A stretch of DNA of 64,000 nucleotides from Burkholderia sp. Bp8963 (GTDB lineage Bacteria; Pseudomonadota; Gammaproteobacteria; Burkholderiales; Burkholderiaceae), in assembly GCF_003854275.1 (NCBI RefSeq), contig NZ_QTQP01000004.1, positions 1 through 64,000 on the forward strand, read 5' to 3'. A model generated the notes under the pieces. It was not told where the DNA came from. It worked only from the letters and a program-made list of their open reading frames with translations, and did not search any database. Below, one piece after another: positions 18,289-27,613 of the stretch (positions are counted from its first letter, which is position 1; the number at the start of each line of letters is the position of its first letter). The position numbers and the translations under genes are program-made.

Positions 18289-19261
18289 CCTGAATCTGGT
18301 CGAAGCGGTCAATCGCGCGCTCGCGTTCGAGCTCGCGAACGATGCATCGGTCGTCCTGCTCGGCGAGGACATCGGCGTCAACGGCGGCGTGTTCCGCGCG
18401 ACCGTCGACCTGCAGTCGCGCTTCGGTGCCGAGCGCGTGATCGACACGCCGCTCGCGGAAAGCGCGATCGCGGGCGCCGCGATCGGCATGGCGGCGATGG
18501 GGCTGCGGCCCGTCGCCGAGATCCAGTTCACGGGCTTCATCTATCCGGTGATCGACCACGTGCTCAATCACGCGGCGCGGCTGCGGCATCGCACGCGCGG
18601 CCGGCTGTCGTGTCCGCTCGTGATCCGCTCGCCTTGCGGCGGCGGGATCCATGCGCCCGAACATCATTCCGAAAGCCCCGAGGCGCTGTTCGCGCATATC
18701 CCCGGGCTGCGCGTCGTGATGCCGTCGTCGCCGGCACGCGCGTACGGGCTGCTGCTCGCCGCGATCCGCGATCCGGACCCCGTGATCTTTCTCGAACCGA
18801 CGCGCCTATACCGGCTGTTCCGGCAGCCGGTCGAGGACGACGGCGACGCGCTGCCGCTCGATACTTGCTTCACGCTGCGCGACGGCGCCGACGTGACGCT
18901 CGTGAGCTGGGGCGCGGCGCTGCAGGAAGTGCAGGCGGCCGCCGACCGGCTCGCGCAGGACGGCGTGATGGCCGAGGTGATCGACGTCGCGACGCTGAAG
19001 CCGCTCGATACCGACACGATCCTCGCATCGGTCGCGAAGACGGGCCGCTGCGTGATCGTGCACGAGGCGCCGCGCACCGCGGGCCTCGGCGCGGAGATCG
19101 CCGCGGTCATCGCCGAGCGCGGGCTGTACTCGCTGCTCGCGCCGGTGCAGCGCGTGACGGGCTACGACGTCGTCGTGCCGCTGTTCCGGCTGGAAAGCCA
19201 GTACCTGCCGAGCGTGGAGCGGATCGTCGACGCGGTCAGGAAGACGCTGGACGCGTCGTGA
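18281..19261 (+). CDS. pdhB: 2-oxoacid (pyruvate) dehydrogenase E1 component, beta subunit
   Basis: The 326-residue beta subunit pairs with the preceding alpha subunit. The pyrimidine-binding half contains GEDIGVNGGVFRAT, DTPLAESAIAGAAIGMA and RSPCGGGIHAPEHHSES; the C-terminal transketolase-like half contains VSWGAALQEV and VIDVATLKPLDTDTI. All are standard for PdhB/BkdAB-like proteins. Overlap with the alpha gene and 44 bp to the E2 gene show one operon. Confidence 0.9.
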   Translation: MADLNLVEAVNRALAFELANDASVVLLGEDIGVNGGVFRATVDLQSRFGAERVIDTPLAESAIAGAAIGMAAMGLRPVAEIQFTGFIYPVIDHVLNHAARLRHRTRGRLSCPLVIRSPCGGGIHAPEHHSESPEALFAHIPGLRVVMPSSPARAYGLLLAAIRDPDPVIFLEPTRLYRLFRQPVEDDGDALPLDTCFTLRDGADVTLVSWGAALQEVQAAADRLAQDGVMAEVIDVATLKPLDTDTILASVAKTGRCVIVHEAPRTAGLGAEIAAVIAERGLYSLLAPVQRVTGYDVVVPLFRLESQYLPSVERIVDAVRKTLDAS

Positions 19262-19305
19262 TGCGATCCCGTTCCTGTTGCTGCTGAACCCGATTTCCCG
19301 GAGCG

Positions 19306-20436
19306 ATGCTGATGAAGATCTTCAAACTGCCCGATCTCGGCGAAGGGCTGCAGGAAGCGGAAATCGTCGAATGGCACGTGAAGGCGGGCGACGCGGTCGA
19401 CACCGACCAGCCGCTGCTGTCGGTCGAGACCGCGAAGGCGATCGTCGAGATCCCGTCCCCGCAGGCGGGCCGCATCGCGAAGCTGTTCGGGCAGGCGGGC
19501 GACATCGTGCATCTCGGCGCACCGCTCGTCGCGTTCGAAGGCGAGGGCGACGACGCGGATGCCGGCACCGTCGTCGGCAAGGTCGAAGTGGGCGCGCAGG
19601 TCGTGCACGATGCGCCGGCGGCGCTCGGCGGCGCGGTCGGGGGGGCGATCGGCGGCGCGGGCGCGATCAAGGCGATGCCCGCGGTGCGCGCGCTGGCGCG
19701 CAAGCTCGATGTCGATCTCGCGATGGTCACGCCGTCGGGCGCGGACGGGGTGATCACCGCGGCGGACGTGCAGCGCGTCGCGAAGGTGCTCGCCGAGGTC
19801 GGGCCGGCGGAAGTGCTGCGCGGCGTGCGGCGCGCGATGGCGCAGAACATGGCGCGCGCGCAGAGCGAGGTCGCGGCGGCGACGGTGATCGACGACGCCG
19901 ACATCCACGCGTGGGCGCCGCGCACCGACGTGACGATCCGGCTGATCCGCGCGCTCGTCGCGGGTTGCCGCGCGGAACCGGGGCTCAACGCGTGGTACGA
20001 GGGGCATACGGGGCGGCGGCACGTGCTCGCGAAGATCGACGTCGGCATCGCGGTCGACCTGCCCGACGGCCTGTTCGTGCCGGTGCTGCGCGACGTCGCG
20101 CAGCGCGACGCCGCCGACCTGCGGGCCGGCCTCGACCGGATGCGCGACGACATCCGCGCGCGCAAGATTCCGCCGGAGGAGATGCGCGGCAACACGATCA
20201 CGCTGTCGAATTTCGGGATGATCGCCGGCAAGTACGCCGCCCCGGTCGTCGTGCCGCCGACGGTCGCGATCCTCGGGGCCGGCCGCATTCACGACAGCGT
20301 GGTGGCGGTCGGCGGCGCGGCCGCCGTGCACCGGATCCTGCCGCTCAGCCTGACGTTCGACCATCGCGTCGTCACGGGCGGCGAGGCGGCGCGGTTTCTC
20401 GCGGCGGCGATCGCCGATCTGCAGGCGGCGGTGTAA
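19306..20436 (+). CDS. pdhC: Dihydrolipoamide acyltransferase (E2) with one lipoyl domain
   Basis: The 376-residue protein has a single N-terminal lipoyl domain (lipoyl Lys in SVETAKAIVEIPSP, residues about 39-52), a peripheral-subunit-binding domain (PAVRALARKLDVDLAMV, near 125) and a shortened catalytic domain. The catalytic motif reads DHRVVTGGEAARF instead of the usual DHRxxDG, so Thr stands where the catalytic Asp is normally found. No E3 gene follows; lipoamide dehydrogenase must come from elsewhere. The ATG at 19306 and another at 19312 are both possible starts after CCGGAG. Confidence 0.85.
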   Translation: MLMKIFKLPDLGEGLQEAEIVEWHVKAGDAVDTDQPLLSVETAKAIVEIPSPQAGRIAKLFGQAGDIVHLGAPLVAFEGEGDDADAGTVVGKVEVGAQVVHDAPAALGGAVGGAIGGAGAIKAMPAVRALARKLDVDLAMVTPSGADGVITAADVQRVAKVLAEVGPAEVLRGVRRAMAQNMARAQSEVAAATVIDDADIHAWAPRTDVTIRLIRALVAGCRAEPGLNAWYEGHTGRRHVLAKIDVGIAVDLPDGLFVPVLRDVAQRDAADLRAGLDRMRDDIRARKIPPEEMRGNTITLSNFGMIAGKYAAPVVVPPTVAILGAGRIHDSVVAVGGAAAVHRILPLSLTFDHRVVTGGEAARFLAAAIADLQAAV

Positions 20437-20443
20437 CCGGGCG

Positions 20444-20479
20444 TTCGCGGGCGGGGCGGCGCGCGCATCCGCCCGCGAA
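20444..20479 (+). terminator. Hairpin after the E2 gene
   Basis: An 11-bp perfect inverted repeat (TTCGCGGGCGG and its complement) with a 14-nt loop starts 8 nt after the E2 stop. No U-tract follows, so intrinsic termination is uncertain. Confidence 0.4.
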
Positions 20480-20687
20480 TCCCCACCCCCAGATCCGCCC
20501 ATTTTGACCATTCTTATCATTCTGACAGTCGCACGATCACGGCGATTGGCTGCATTTTCGTCGTCAATCGCGTACTAAATTGAATTCTGCTGAGTAATGA
20601 ACATGTCATCAGATGTAAACGACTGGTAATTTCCGGTCGACTTATGCAAAATCGCCGCTTCCAACTAGAACCACCGAGGGGTCACAA

Positions 20688-21449
20688 ATGCATTTGAAGA
20701 AAGCGGTTGCAGCATGTGGTGTGGCGTTCCTGCTGAGCGCATGCGGCGGGGTGCAGAATCTCGACGCGAACAGCCTGACGTCGGCCGGCTCGAGCCTGTT
20801 GAAGGCGGCGACGCTGTCGGACGCCGATATCGCCGCGCTGTCGAACGACTCGTGCAAGGCGAGCGATGCCGAATCGAAGATCGCGTCCGCGAACAGCGCA
20901 TACGGGAAGCGCCTGACGAAGGTGATGAAGGGCTTCGGCGACATGACGCTGAACGGCCAGAAGATCAACTACAAGGTCTACATGACCAAGGACGTCAACG
21001 CGTGGGCGATGGGCAACGGTTGCGTGCGCGTCTACAGCGGCCTGATGGACATGATGAACGATGACGAGCTGCGCGGCGTGATCGGCCATGAAATGGGCCA
21101 CGTTGCACTCGGCCACTCGAAGAAGGCGATGCAGACCGCGTACGCGGTAAGCGCGGCACGCACCGCGGCCGGCGCGGCGTCGCCGGGCGTTGCGGCGCTG
21201 ACGAACTCGCAGCTCGGCGACATCACCGAGAAGTTCATCAACGCGCAGTTCTCGCAGACGCAGGAAAGCGCGGCGGACGACTACTCGTTCGACCTGCTCA
21301 AGCAGAAGGGCATGACCCAGAAGGGCCTCGTGACCGCGTTCCAGAAGCTCGCGCAGCTGGACGGCGGCAAGAGCTCGATGATGAGCTCGCATCCGTCGTC
21401 GGCGAGCCGCGCGCAGCACATCCAGGATCGCATCGCGAAGGGCAGCTGA
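20688..21449 (+). CDS. M48-family metalloprotease lipoprotein (LoiP/YcaL-like)
   Basis: The 253-residue protein begins with a lipoprotein signal peptide whose lipobox LLSAC puts the acylated Cys at residue 19. The zinc-protease motif HEMGH lies at 134-138, extended as HEMGHVALGH, and the third ligand is probably the Glu in QTQESAADDYSF near 205. The C-terminal SSHPSSASRAQHIQDRI matches LoiP/YcaL-type proteases that take part in envelope quality control. It is monocistronic: a 251-bp gap precedes it and a strong terminator follows. Confidence 0.92.
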   Translation: MHLKKAVAACGVAFLLSACGGVQNLDANSLTSAGSSLLKAATLSDADIAALSNDSCKASDAESKIASANSAYGKRLTKVMKGFGDMTLNGQKINYKVYMTKDVNAWAMGNGCVRVYSGLMDMMNDDELRGVIGHEMGHVALGHSKKAMQTAYAVSAARTAAGAASPGVAALTNSQLGDITEKFINAQFSQTQESAADDYSFDLLKQKGMTQKGLVTAFQKLAQLDGGKSSMMSSHPSSASRAQHIQDRIAKGS

Positions 21450-21520
21450 TCGCGGCGGCGGGTGTCCGCCGACTCTGCGACAAGACGCCGGCGAGGCCGG
21501 CGCTTCAGTCTGCAGACGAA

Positions 21521-21556
21521 CCCCACGTTCTCCGGAGCGTGGGGTTTTGTTTTTTT
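21521..21556 (+). terminator. Intrinsic terminator after the M48 protease gene
   Basis: A GC-rich stem (CCCCACG paired with CGTGGGG, loop of about 10 nt) is followed by a T-rich run (TTTTGTTTTTTT). It lies 71 nt after the protease stop and is convincing. Confidence 0.9.
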
Positions 21557-21683
21557 CCGGCGCAGACGGGCGGATCGGCCGGCTTCGCTGCGTGCGCCGG
21601 GCGACACCGCATTACCGCATCACCCGCCGCCATGAGCCGATCCGCACACCGCCCGGCGTGCGAACCGGCGTTCGTTTGCTTAC

Positions 21684-23408
21684 TTACGGCACCATCCCCG
21701 GCAGCACGTACGCCTGCACGAGCGTGATCAGTCCGACGATCACCGCGAACAGCACGCTGTGCCGGACCGTGAAGCGGAACAGCTCCGACTCCTTGCCGAC
21801 GAGGCCCGTCGCCGCGCACGCGACCGCGATCGACTGCGGCGAGATCATCTTCGCGGTCACGCCGCCCGTCGTGTTCGCGGCGACGACGAGCGTCTCCGGC
21901 AGGCCGAGCTGGTGCGCGGTCGCCTGCTGCAGCGAGCAGAACAGTGCGTTCGACGACGTGTCCGAGCCGGTCAGGAACACGCCGAGCCAGCCGAGGAACG
22001 GCGAGAAGAACGGGAACGCGGCGCCGGTGCCGGCGAGCAGCAGCGCGAGCGTCGACGACATTCCCGAGTAGTTCGCGACGAACGCGAACGCGAGCACGAA
22101 CCCGATCGACAGGATCGGGCGCGTGAGCTCCTTCAGCGTCTCGCCGAACGTGACGAGCGCGTCGCGCGGCTTCATCCGCAACAGCACCATCGAGATCAGC
22201 GCGGTCACGAGGATCGCGCTGCCGACGGCCGACACCAGGTCGATCTTCAGCACCGCATCGAGTGCCTTCGGGGTTGCGACGATCGGCGCGGTCTTGACGA
22301 CGAGCTGGTCGAGCGCCGGCACGTGGAACTTCAGCACGGTCGCGGCGAGCGCGCCGTGCGGGCCGAACAGTGCCTTGAACGGCGCAAGGCTCCACACGGT
22401 GACGATGCCCGTCAGGATCAGGAACGGCGACCATGCGCGCACGGTCTGCGCGAGCGAGTATGGCGACGCCTGGCGGCTCGCCGACGGGCCGAAGCCACCG
22501 CCGCTGCTGCCACCGAAGCCCGCGAGCGCCGCGGCGCCGCCGCCGGACGCGACGGTGCCGCCGGCCGTCTCGCCGGCCGTCCGTTTCGCGCTGCTCGGCT
22601 GCCAGACCTTCAGGAATGCGGCCAGCGACACGAGGCTGACGAGCGACGACGTGATGTCCGGTAGCTCGGGCCCGAGATGGTTCGACGTGAAGTACTGCGT
22701 GATCGCGAAGCTGCCGCCGGCGACGAGCGCGGCCGGCCAGGTCTGCCGCACGCCGCGCAGCCCGTCCATCATGAACACGAGCCAGAACGGCACCGCGAGC
22801 GACAGCAGCGGCAGCTGGCGGCCCGCCATCGCGCCGATGTGGAGCGCGTCGATGCCGGTGACCTGCCCGGCGACGATGATCGGGATGCCCATCGCGCCGA
22901 ACGCGACCGGCGCGGTGTTCGCGATCAGGCACAGCCCGGCCGCATGCAACGGCCGGAAGCCGAGGCCGACGAGCAGCGCGGCGGTGATCGCGACCGGCGC
23001 GCCGAAGCCGGCCGCGCCTTCGAGGAACGCGCCGAACGAGAAGCCGATCAGCAGCATCTGCAGCCGCTGGTCTTCGGTGATCGACAGCACCGACGCGCGG
23101 ATGATGTCGAACTGCCCGGTCTTCACGACGATCTTGTACAGGAATACCGCGGCGACGATGATCCACGCGATCGGCCAGATGCCGTATGCGAAGCCGAAGC
23201 CGGCCGCCGCGAGCGCCTGCGGCACCGGCATCCGGTACGCGACGATCGCGACGCCGAGCGACAGCAGCAGCGTGATCGCCGCGGCGACGTGCCCCTTCAG
23301 CCGCAAGCCGGCGAGCGCGATGAAAAAGAAGATGATCGGGATCGCGGCGGCGAGCGCCGACGGCCCGAGGCTGCCGAGTGGGGTGTAGATCTGATGCCAG
23401 GCCTGCAT
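21684..23408 (-). CDS. lldP: L-lactate permease (LctP family)
   Basis: The 574-residue inner-membrane transporter has about 12-14 hydrophobic segments and LctP-family motifs: the conserved [20 protein letters not shown] near residue 130, [13 protein letters not shown] near 170 and [15 protein letters not shown] near 490. It imports L-lactate (and probably D-lactate or glycolate) with protons. I chose the ATG at 23408 because GGAGACAACC precedes it; an upstream in-frame ATG at 23423 overlaps that ribosome-binding site. A Ser/Gly/Ala-rich cytoplasmic loop (about residues 290-325) is longer than usual. It is the last gene of the lactate operon. Confidence 0.92.
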   Translation of the reverse strand: MQAWHQIYTPLGSLGPSALAAAIPIIFFFIALAGLRLKGHVAAAITLLLSLGVAIVAYRMPVPQALAAAGFGFAYGIWPIAWIIVAAVFLYKIVVKTGQFDIIRASVLSITEDQRLQMLLIGFSFGAFLEGAAGFGAPVAITAALLVGLGFRPLHAAGLCLIANTAPVAFGAMGIPIIVAGQVTGIDALHIGAMAGRQLPLLSLAVPFWLVFMMDGLRGVRQTWPAALVAGGSFAITQYFTSNHLGPELPDITSSLVSLVSLAAFLKVWQPSSAKRTAGETAGGTVASGGGAAALAGFGGSSGGGFGPSASRQASPYSLAQTVRAWSPFLILTGIVTVWSLAPFKALFGPHGALAATVLKFHVPALDQLVVKTAPIVATPKALDAVLKIDLVSAVGSAILVTALISMVLLRMKPRDALVTFGETLKELTRPILSIGFVLAFAFVANYSGMSSTLALLLAGTGAAFPFFSPFLGWLGVFLTGSDTSSNALFCSLQQATAHQLGLPETLVVAANTTGGVTAKMISPQSIAVACAATGLVGKESELFRFTVRHSVLFAVIVGLITLVQAYVLPGMVP

Positions 23409-23456
23409 GGTTGTCTCCTCCATAGTTCTATCGGTACAGGTCAGAAAGCGGGTGTG

Positions 23457-24902
23457 CTATTCGGGCTGGCCGCGTTCGCGCAGCAGGTCGGACAGGCTGC
23501 GCGGCGCCGGCTCGAGCGGCGTGCGGTGTTGCGTCCAGCCCATCTGCTTCGCGGGCGCGAGCGCGCGCAGGCGCGTCGCCGCCCAGCGGAATGCGCGGTA
23601 CGCGCGCGGGTGCGCGAACGCGCCGGACCAGAAGCGCCACACGAGGTCTTCCGCGCGGTTGTAGTTCGCGCCCTGGCCGCGCAGCGGATGGGCGACCGGT
23701 TCGTCGGGCTTGCGGTTCGCCTCGGTGCGCAGCCGCACGAGCAGCTGCGGGATCGGGATCCGCACCGGGCACACCTCGCCGCATGCGCCGCACAGCGTCG
23801 ACGCGGTCGGCAGGTCGGCGGTCGCGTCGAGCCCGAGCAGGTGCGGCGAGATGAGCTTGCCGATCGGCCCCGGATAGGTCGTTCCGTATGCGTGGCCGCC
23901 GATCCGCGTGTAGACGGGGCAGTGGTTCATGCACGCACCGCAGCGGATGCATTGCAGCGTCGCGCGCAGTTGCGCGTCCGCGTACGCCTGTGTGCGGCCG
24001 TTGTCGAGCAGCACGAGATGCATGTCGCGCGGACCGTCGCGCTCGCCGTCGCGGCGCGGGCCGGTAATCAGGTTGAAATAGGTCGTGATCGCCTGGCCGG
24101 TGGCCGAGCGCGTCAGCAGGCTCGACAGCGGCACGATGTGCTCGAGCTTCGCGACGACCTTCTCGATGCCCATGATCGCGATGTGCGTGTCGGGCACCGT
24201 CGTCGACAGGCGACCGTTGCCCTCGTTCTCGACGAGCCACAGCGTGCCCGTGTCGGCCGCCGCGAAGTTCACGCCCGACAGGCCGATGTCCGCATCGACG
24301 AAAGCCTGGCGCAGCGCGCGCCGGCCTGTCTGGATCAGCTCGTCGACGTCTTCCGTGTAATGCGCGCCGGGGATGTGCTGCTGGAACAGGTCGGCGATGT
24401 CGCCGCGCGTCTTGTGGATCGCGGGCATCACGATGTGCGACGGTTTTTCGCCGGCGAGCTGGACGATGTATTCGCCCATGTCGGATTCGATGCAGTCGAC
24501 GCCGCGCTCGGCAAGGTAATGGTTCAGCTCGATTTCCTCGCTCGCCATCGACTTTCCCTTGATCACGCGGCGCGCCTTCTTCGCCTGCGCGATGCCGAGC
24601 ACGATCGCGTTCGCGTCGTCGGCGGTCTCGGCCCAGTGCACGTGCACGCCGGATTCGGTCAGTTTCGCTTCGAGCTGCTCGAGTAGCGTCGGCAGTTGCG
24701 CGAGCGCGTGCTGCCGCACTGCTTCGCCGAGGTCGCGCAGTTGCTGCAGCTCGGCATCGTCGGGGAACTGCACTGCGCGCTTGCCTTGCAGGAAATCCAT
24801 CGCGCCACGGAAGCTGCGGCGCAGCTTCGGATCGTCGAGCGCGGCGCGCGCGCGCGCCTTGAAGTCGCCGGGGGCGACGAAATGCACGGTGTGGTCGCTC
24901 AT
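23457..24902 (-). CDS. lutB: L-lactate utilisation iron-sulfur protein LutB (LldF)
   Basis: The 481-residue protein is the LutB/LldF subunit of the LutABC lactate oxidation complex. It has the LUD domain in its N-terminal two thirds (RVIKGKSMASEEIELNHYL, SDMGEYIVQLA, ADTGTLWLVENEGNGR). Two 4Fe-4S clusters are marked by CIRCGACMNHCPVY and CGACGEVCPVRIP. The complex oxidises L-lactate to pyruvate in the cytosol. The ATG overlaps the LutC stop (TGATG). Confidence 0.93.
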   Translation of the reverse strand: MSDHTVHFVAPGDFKARARAALDDPKLRRSFRGAMDFLQGKRAVQFPDDAELQQLRDLGEAVRQHALAQLPTLLEQLEAKLTESGVHVHWAETADDANAIVLGIAQAKKARRVIKGKSMASEEIELNHYLAERGVDCIESDMGEYIVQLAGEKPSHIVMPAIHKTRGDIADLFQQHIPGAHYTEDVDELIQTGRRALRQAFVDADIGLSGVNFAAADTGTLWLVENEGNGRLSTTVPDTHIAIMGIEKVVAKLEHIVPLSSLLTRSATGQAITTYFNLITGPRRDGERDGPRDMHLVLLDNGRTQAYADAQLRATLQCIRCGACMNHCPVYTRIGGHAYGTTYPGPIGKLISPHLLGLDATADLPTASTLCGACGEVCPVRIPIPQLLVRLRTEANRKPDEPVAHPLRGQGANYNRAEDLVWRFWSGAFAHPRAYRAFRWAATRLRALAPAKQMGWTQHRTPLEPAPRSLSDLLRERGQPE

Positions 24903-25687
24903 CGCGGCGTTCCTTGCGAAGCGGGAGTGTCCGAAGCGGGACGGTCCGAAGCGTCGGACAGGCGCGTGGTCGGGTCGGGTGTTTCGGCCGGCCCGGTGAC
25001 GATCACGACCCACAGGTGGCGCGGGCCGTGTGCGCCGTACGCGAGCGTCTGCTGGATGTCGGAGGTCTTCGACGGCCCGGAAACCAGCACGAGATTCGTC
25101 GGCATGCCCGCGTGCCAGCGCTCCGCGTGCGCGGCTGCGTGCAGGTCCGCATGCAGCGTGTCGGCATGGACGAGCGCGACGTGCAGCGGCGGCACCAGCG
25201 ACACGGTGCGCGGCGTGCCGGCGTCCGGCGCGAGCACGAGCGCGCCGGTCGCGGCGATGCCCGAGCGCGCGACCGTGAAGCCCGCGTCGATCGTCGCGAA
25301 CAGCTCGGCCTTCCAGGTCTCGATCGGCCGGTCGAACGGCACCGTCGCGACGGCGTCGGGCAGCGCGCGGGCCAGCGCTGCGGCTTCGGCGCGGGCAGGA
25401 TCGAGCAGCAGCCGGCGCACGCCGGCCGCCGCGAGCCGCTCGGCGAGCTGCGCGGGCCATGACGCGGCGTCTGCGCACCAGACGTCCGCGTGTGACGCGG
25501 CGAGCGCGGCCTGCAGCACTTGCGCGAGCGTGTGCGGATCGGCCGGGGCCGTGCCGCGCCGCGTCGCGTAATGGTGATCGATGCGGTTGTCGATGCGCGC
25601 ATCGATCGGGCGGGCGGCCGATGCGTCGGCGCCCGGCGCGGGCGCGGCGGCACGCAGCCGCGCGAGAATCGCGTCGCGGGCGCTCAT
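24899..25687 (-). CDS. lutC: L-lactate utilisation protein LutC (LldG)
   Basis: The 262-residue LUD-domain protein is the third subunit of the LutABC complex. Visible motifs are ARSGIAATGALVLAPDAGTPR in the middle and NLVLVSGPSKTSDIQQTLAYGAHGPRHLWVVIV near the C-terminus, both diagnostic of LutC/YkgG. The C-terminal 35 residues, with repeated DPTTRLSDASDRPASDTPA, form a low-complexity tail beyond the usual domain. Start and stop both overlap neighbouring genes by one base (TGATG). Confidence 0.92.
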   Translation of the reverse strand: MSARDAILARLRAAAPAPGADASAARPIDARIDNRIDHHYATRRGTAPADPHTLAQVLQAALAASHADVWCADAASWPAQLAERLAAAGVRRLLLDPARAEAAALARALPDAVATVPFDRPIETWKAELFATIDAGFTVARSGIAATGALVLAPDAGTPRTVSLVPPLHVALVHADTLHADLHAAAHAERWHAGMPTNLVLVSGPSKTSDIQQTLAYGAHGPRHLWVVIVTGPAETPDPTTRLSDASDRPASDTPASQGTPR

Positions 25688-26496
25688 TGCTCGTCTCCGC
25701 GCAGCGATGCGGCGCCGGCCGTGCGGCGCCACAGGAAGCTCGCGAGATGCTCGACCGGCAACGGCGCGCCGGCCTTCGCGGCCGCGTGGCCGATGTTCAG
25801 CAGGCAGCCGCAATCGGCGGACACGAGCCGGTCGCAGCCGGTCGCGCACGCCGACGCGACCTTGTCACGCACCATCGCGCCGGAGATGTCGGGATGCTTC
25901 AGCGAGAACGTGCCGCCGAAGCCGCAGCATTCGGATTCGCGTTCGTGTTCGATGCGGGTCACGCCCGGCAGCGCGTCGACGAGCGCGACGCCGTGTGCGC
26001 GCGTGCCCATTTCGCGGCGCGCCGCGCACGACGTGTGCAGCACCACGCGCTCGTCCGGTTGCACGGCGGCGGCGGCGGCAGCGGCGATGGCGTCGACGCG
26101 TACGTCGAGCACATGGACGAGGAATTCGGCGAGTTCGTACACGCGTTCGGCGATCGCGCTGGCCTTCGGGCCGTTGACGGGATCGTCGGAGAACAGCGCC
26201 GGCCAATGGTGCCGCATCATGCCGGCGCACGACCCGGACGGGACGATCACGGGCCAAGGATTCGAGAACAGGTCGAGCTGCGCAGCCGCGACGCGGCGCG
26301 CTTCGTCGGGATTGCCGCTGCTGTAGGCAGGCTGGCCGCAGCAGCTCTGGCCGCGCGGATAGTGGACGGTCAGGCCCTCGCGCTCGAGCAGCCGCACCGC
26401 GTCGAGGCCCGCGTCGGGGACGAACAGGTCGACCAGGCAGGTCGCGAACAGATAGACGTCCGCGGGCGCGGCCGGTGGATACTGCCTTTCGTTCAT
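25684..26496 (-). CDS. lutA: L-lactate utilisation protein LutA (LldE), CCG-domain
   Basis: The 270-residue protein has two cysteine-rich CCG domains: GQSCCGQPAYSSGN near residue 50 and ESECCGFGGTFSLKHP near 190, plus CGCLLNIGH near 228. These ligate iron-sulfur clusters in the LutABC lactate dehydrogenase. It is the first gene of the operon and has a good ribosome-binding site (GGAGCGAGAC). An Ala-rich run in the middle (AIAAAAAAAVQ) is a likely linker. The promoter and operator lie in the 126-bp gap to the divergent regulator. Confidence 0.93.
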   Translation of the reverse strand: MNERQYPPAAPADVYLFATCLVDLFVPDAGLDAVRLLEREGLTVHYPRGQSCCGQPAYSSGNPDEARRVAAAQLDLFSNPWPVIVPSGSCAGMMRHHWPALFSDDPVNGPKASAIAERVYELAEFLVHVLDVRVDAIAAAAAAAVQPDERVVLHTSCAARREMGTRAHGVALVDALPGVTRIEHERESECCGFGGTFSLKHPDISGAMVRDKVASACATGCDRLVSADCGCLLNIGHAAAKAGAPLPVEHLASFLWRRTAGAASLRGDEQ

Positions 26497-26577
26497 GTCT
26501 CGCTCCAGGGGGACGGCTGCCCGGCACGCGGGACGGCTGTTTCGCTGCATAATTCCTGCGACGGCGCGTTAGCTCAA

Positions 26578-26592
26578 ATTGGTTGGGCCAAT
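26578..26592. promoter_or_regulatory. Operator-like palindrome between lutA and lldR
   Basis: The 15-bp site ATTGGTTGGGCCAAT has inverted half-sites ATTGG and CCAAT with 5 bp between them. It agrees with the TGGT-N3-ACCA type recognised by FadR-subfamily GntR regulators, with one mismatch. It lies in the divergent promoter region, 31 bp before the regulator start. Binding is inferred. Confidence 0.7.
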
Positions 26593-26622
26593 CGGCGCCG
26601 CGCGCATTCTGGAGACCGGACG

Positions 26623-27339
26623 ATGGCAGGGATGACGGCGCGTGGCCGGACCGAACTGGTGATGCGGAAGATCGAGACGGCGCTGCTGGACGGCACGTGG
26701 CCGGCCGGCGCGCGCCTGCCGGCCGAGCGGGTGCTCGCGGAGCAGTACGGCGTCGCGCGCAACACGATCCGCGAGGCGATCCAGCGGCTCGTCGCGCGCG
26801 GCCTGCTGCAGAGCCGGCGTGGCGCGGGCGTGTACGTGACGGACCAGTTGCGCGCGGGGATCGCGTCGCCGTGGGGGCAGCTCGTTGCCGACCATCCGGC
26901 GCTGCGCGACGACATCCTCGAGTTTCGCCGCGTGCTCGAGGGCGCGACCGCGTATTTCGCGGCGCTGCGCGCCGATGCGAACGACCGGCGCCGGATTCGC
27001 GCGCTGCTGCGCGAGCTCGAAACCGCGCACGCGAACGACGACAAGGCGGTCGAGGCGGCGACCGACGCGAAGCTGCACGAGGCGATTGCGCTCGCGTCGC
27101 ACAACACGATGTTCCTGCACCTGCATACGAGCGTGATCGGCATGCTGCGCGAGCACATCTCGATCAACGTGGCGGGGATGACCGAGCACGACGAAGGCGC
27201 GTCGGACCAGTTGCTGCTGCAGCACCGGATCGTCTGCGAAGCGATCTGCGCACACCGCCCCGAGGAGGCGCGCACCGCGATGCAGACGCACATCGACCAC
27301 GTGCGCCGCCATTTCGAGCAGAGCGACGACGTGGGCTGA
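26623..27339 (+). CDS. lldR: GntR-family (FadR subfamily) regulator of lactate genes
   Basis: The 238-residue regulator has an N-terminal winged helix (residues 8-75; LPAERVLAEQYGVARNTIREAIQRLVARGLL) and a C-terminal FCD ligand domain (FRRVLEGATAYFAAL, DAKLHEAIALASHNTMFLHL, EHRPEE-like HRPEEARTAMQTHIDHV). Its divergent position beside lutA-lutC-lutB-lldP and the operator-like site between them suggest it controls them in response to lactate, as LldR does in other proteobacteria. GGAGACCGG precedes the start. Confidence 0.88.
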   Translation: MAGMTARGRTELVMRKIETALLDGTWPAGARLPAERVLAEQYGVARNTIREAIQRLVARGLLQSRRGAGVYVTDQLRAGIASPWGQLVADHPALRDDILEFRRVLEGATAYFAALRADANDRRRIRALLRELETAHANDDKAVEAATDAKLHEAIALASHNTMFLHLHTSVIGMLREHISINVAGMTEHDEGASDQLLLQHRIVCEAICAHRPEEARTAMQTHIDHVRRHFEQSDDVG

Positions 27340-27340
27340 G

Positions 27341-27355
27341 ATTGGTCGGACCACG
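27341..27355. promoter_or_regulatory. Second operator-like palindrome just after lldR
   Basis: ATTGGTCGGACCACG contains an exact TGGT-N3-ACCA core and shares 11 of 15 bases with the site at 26578-26592. It begins one base after the lldR stop, 258 bp before the next gene. Confidence 0.55.
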
Positions 27356-27613
27356 GTGGCTCGCGCGGCGTGCGGCGGGCGTTTCCGGTTGCGGTCAGCG
27401 CGGCTGCCGCGGCGCTGACGGCGTGCGAACCGACCCCGGGCCGTGCTCGCGCATCCGCGTAGCGACGCGCGCCGAAGCCACCCGGACAGATCGGGCGGCT
27501 TGCCGGCGCGCGATTGACCCCGTCATCCGGCGACACTTAGAATCGGCTGGAACCGCCCGTCAGCCGTGCCGCGGCGGGGGCCGACCCGTTGATCCGCCTG
27601 TCGAGGAGGTTCC

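Noticed and set aside
23409..23423. Upstream ATG for lldP
   Set aside because: It overlaps the GGAGACAACC ribosome-binding site of the ATG at 23408.
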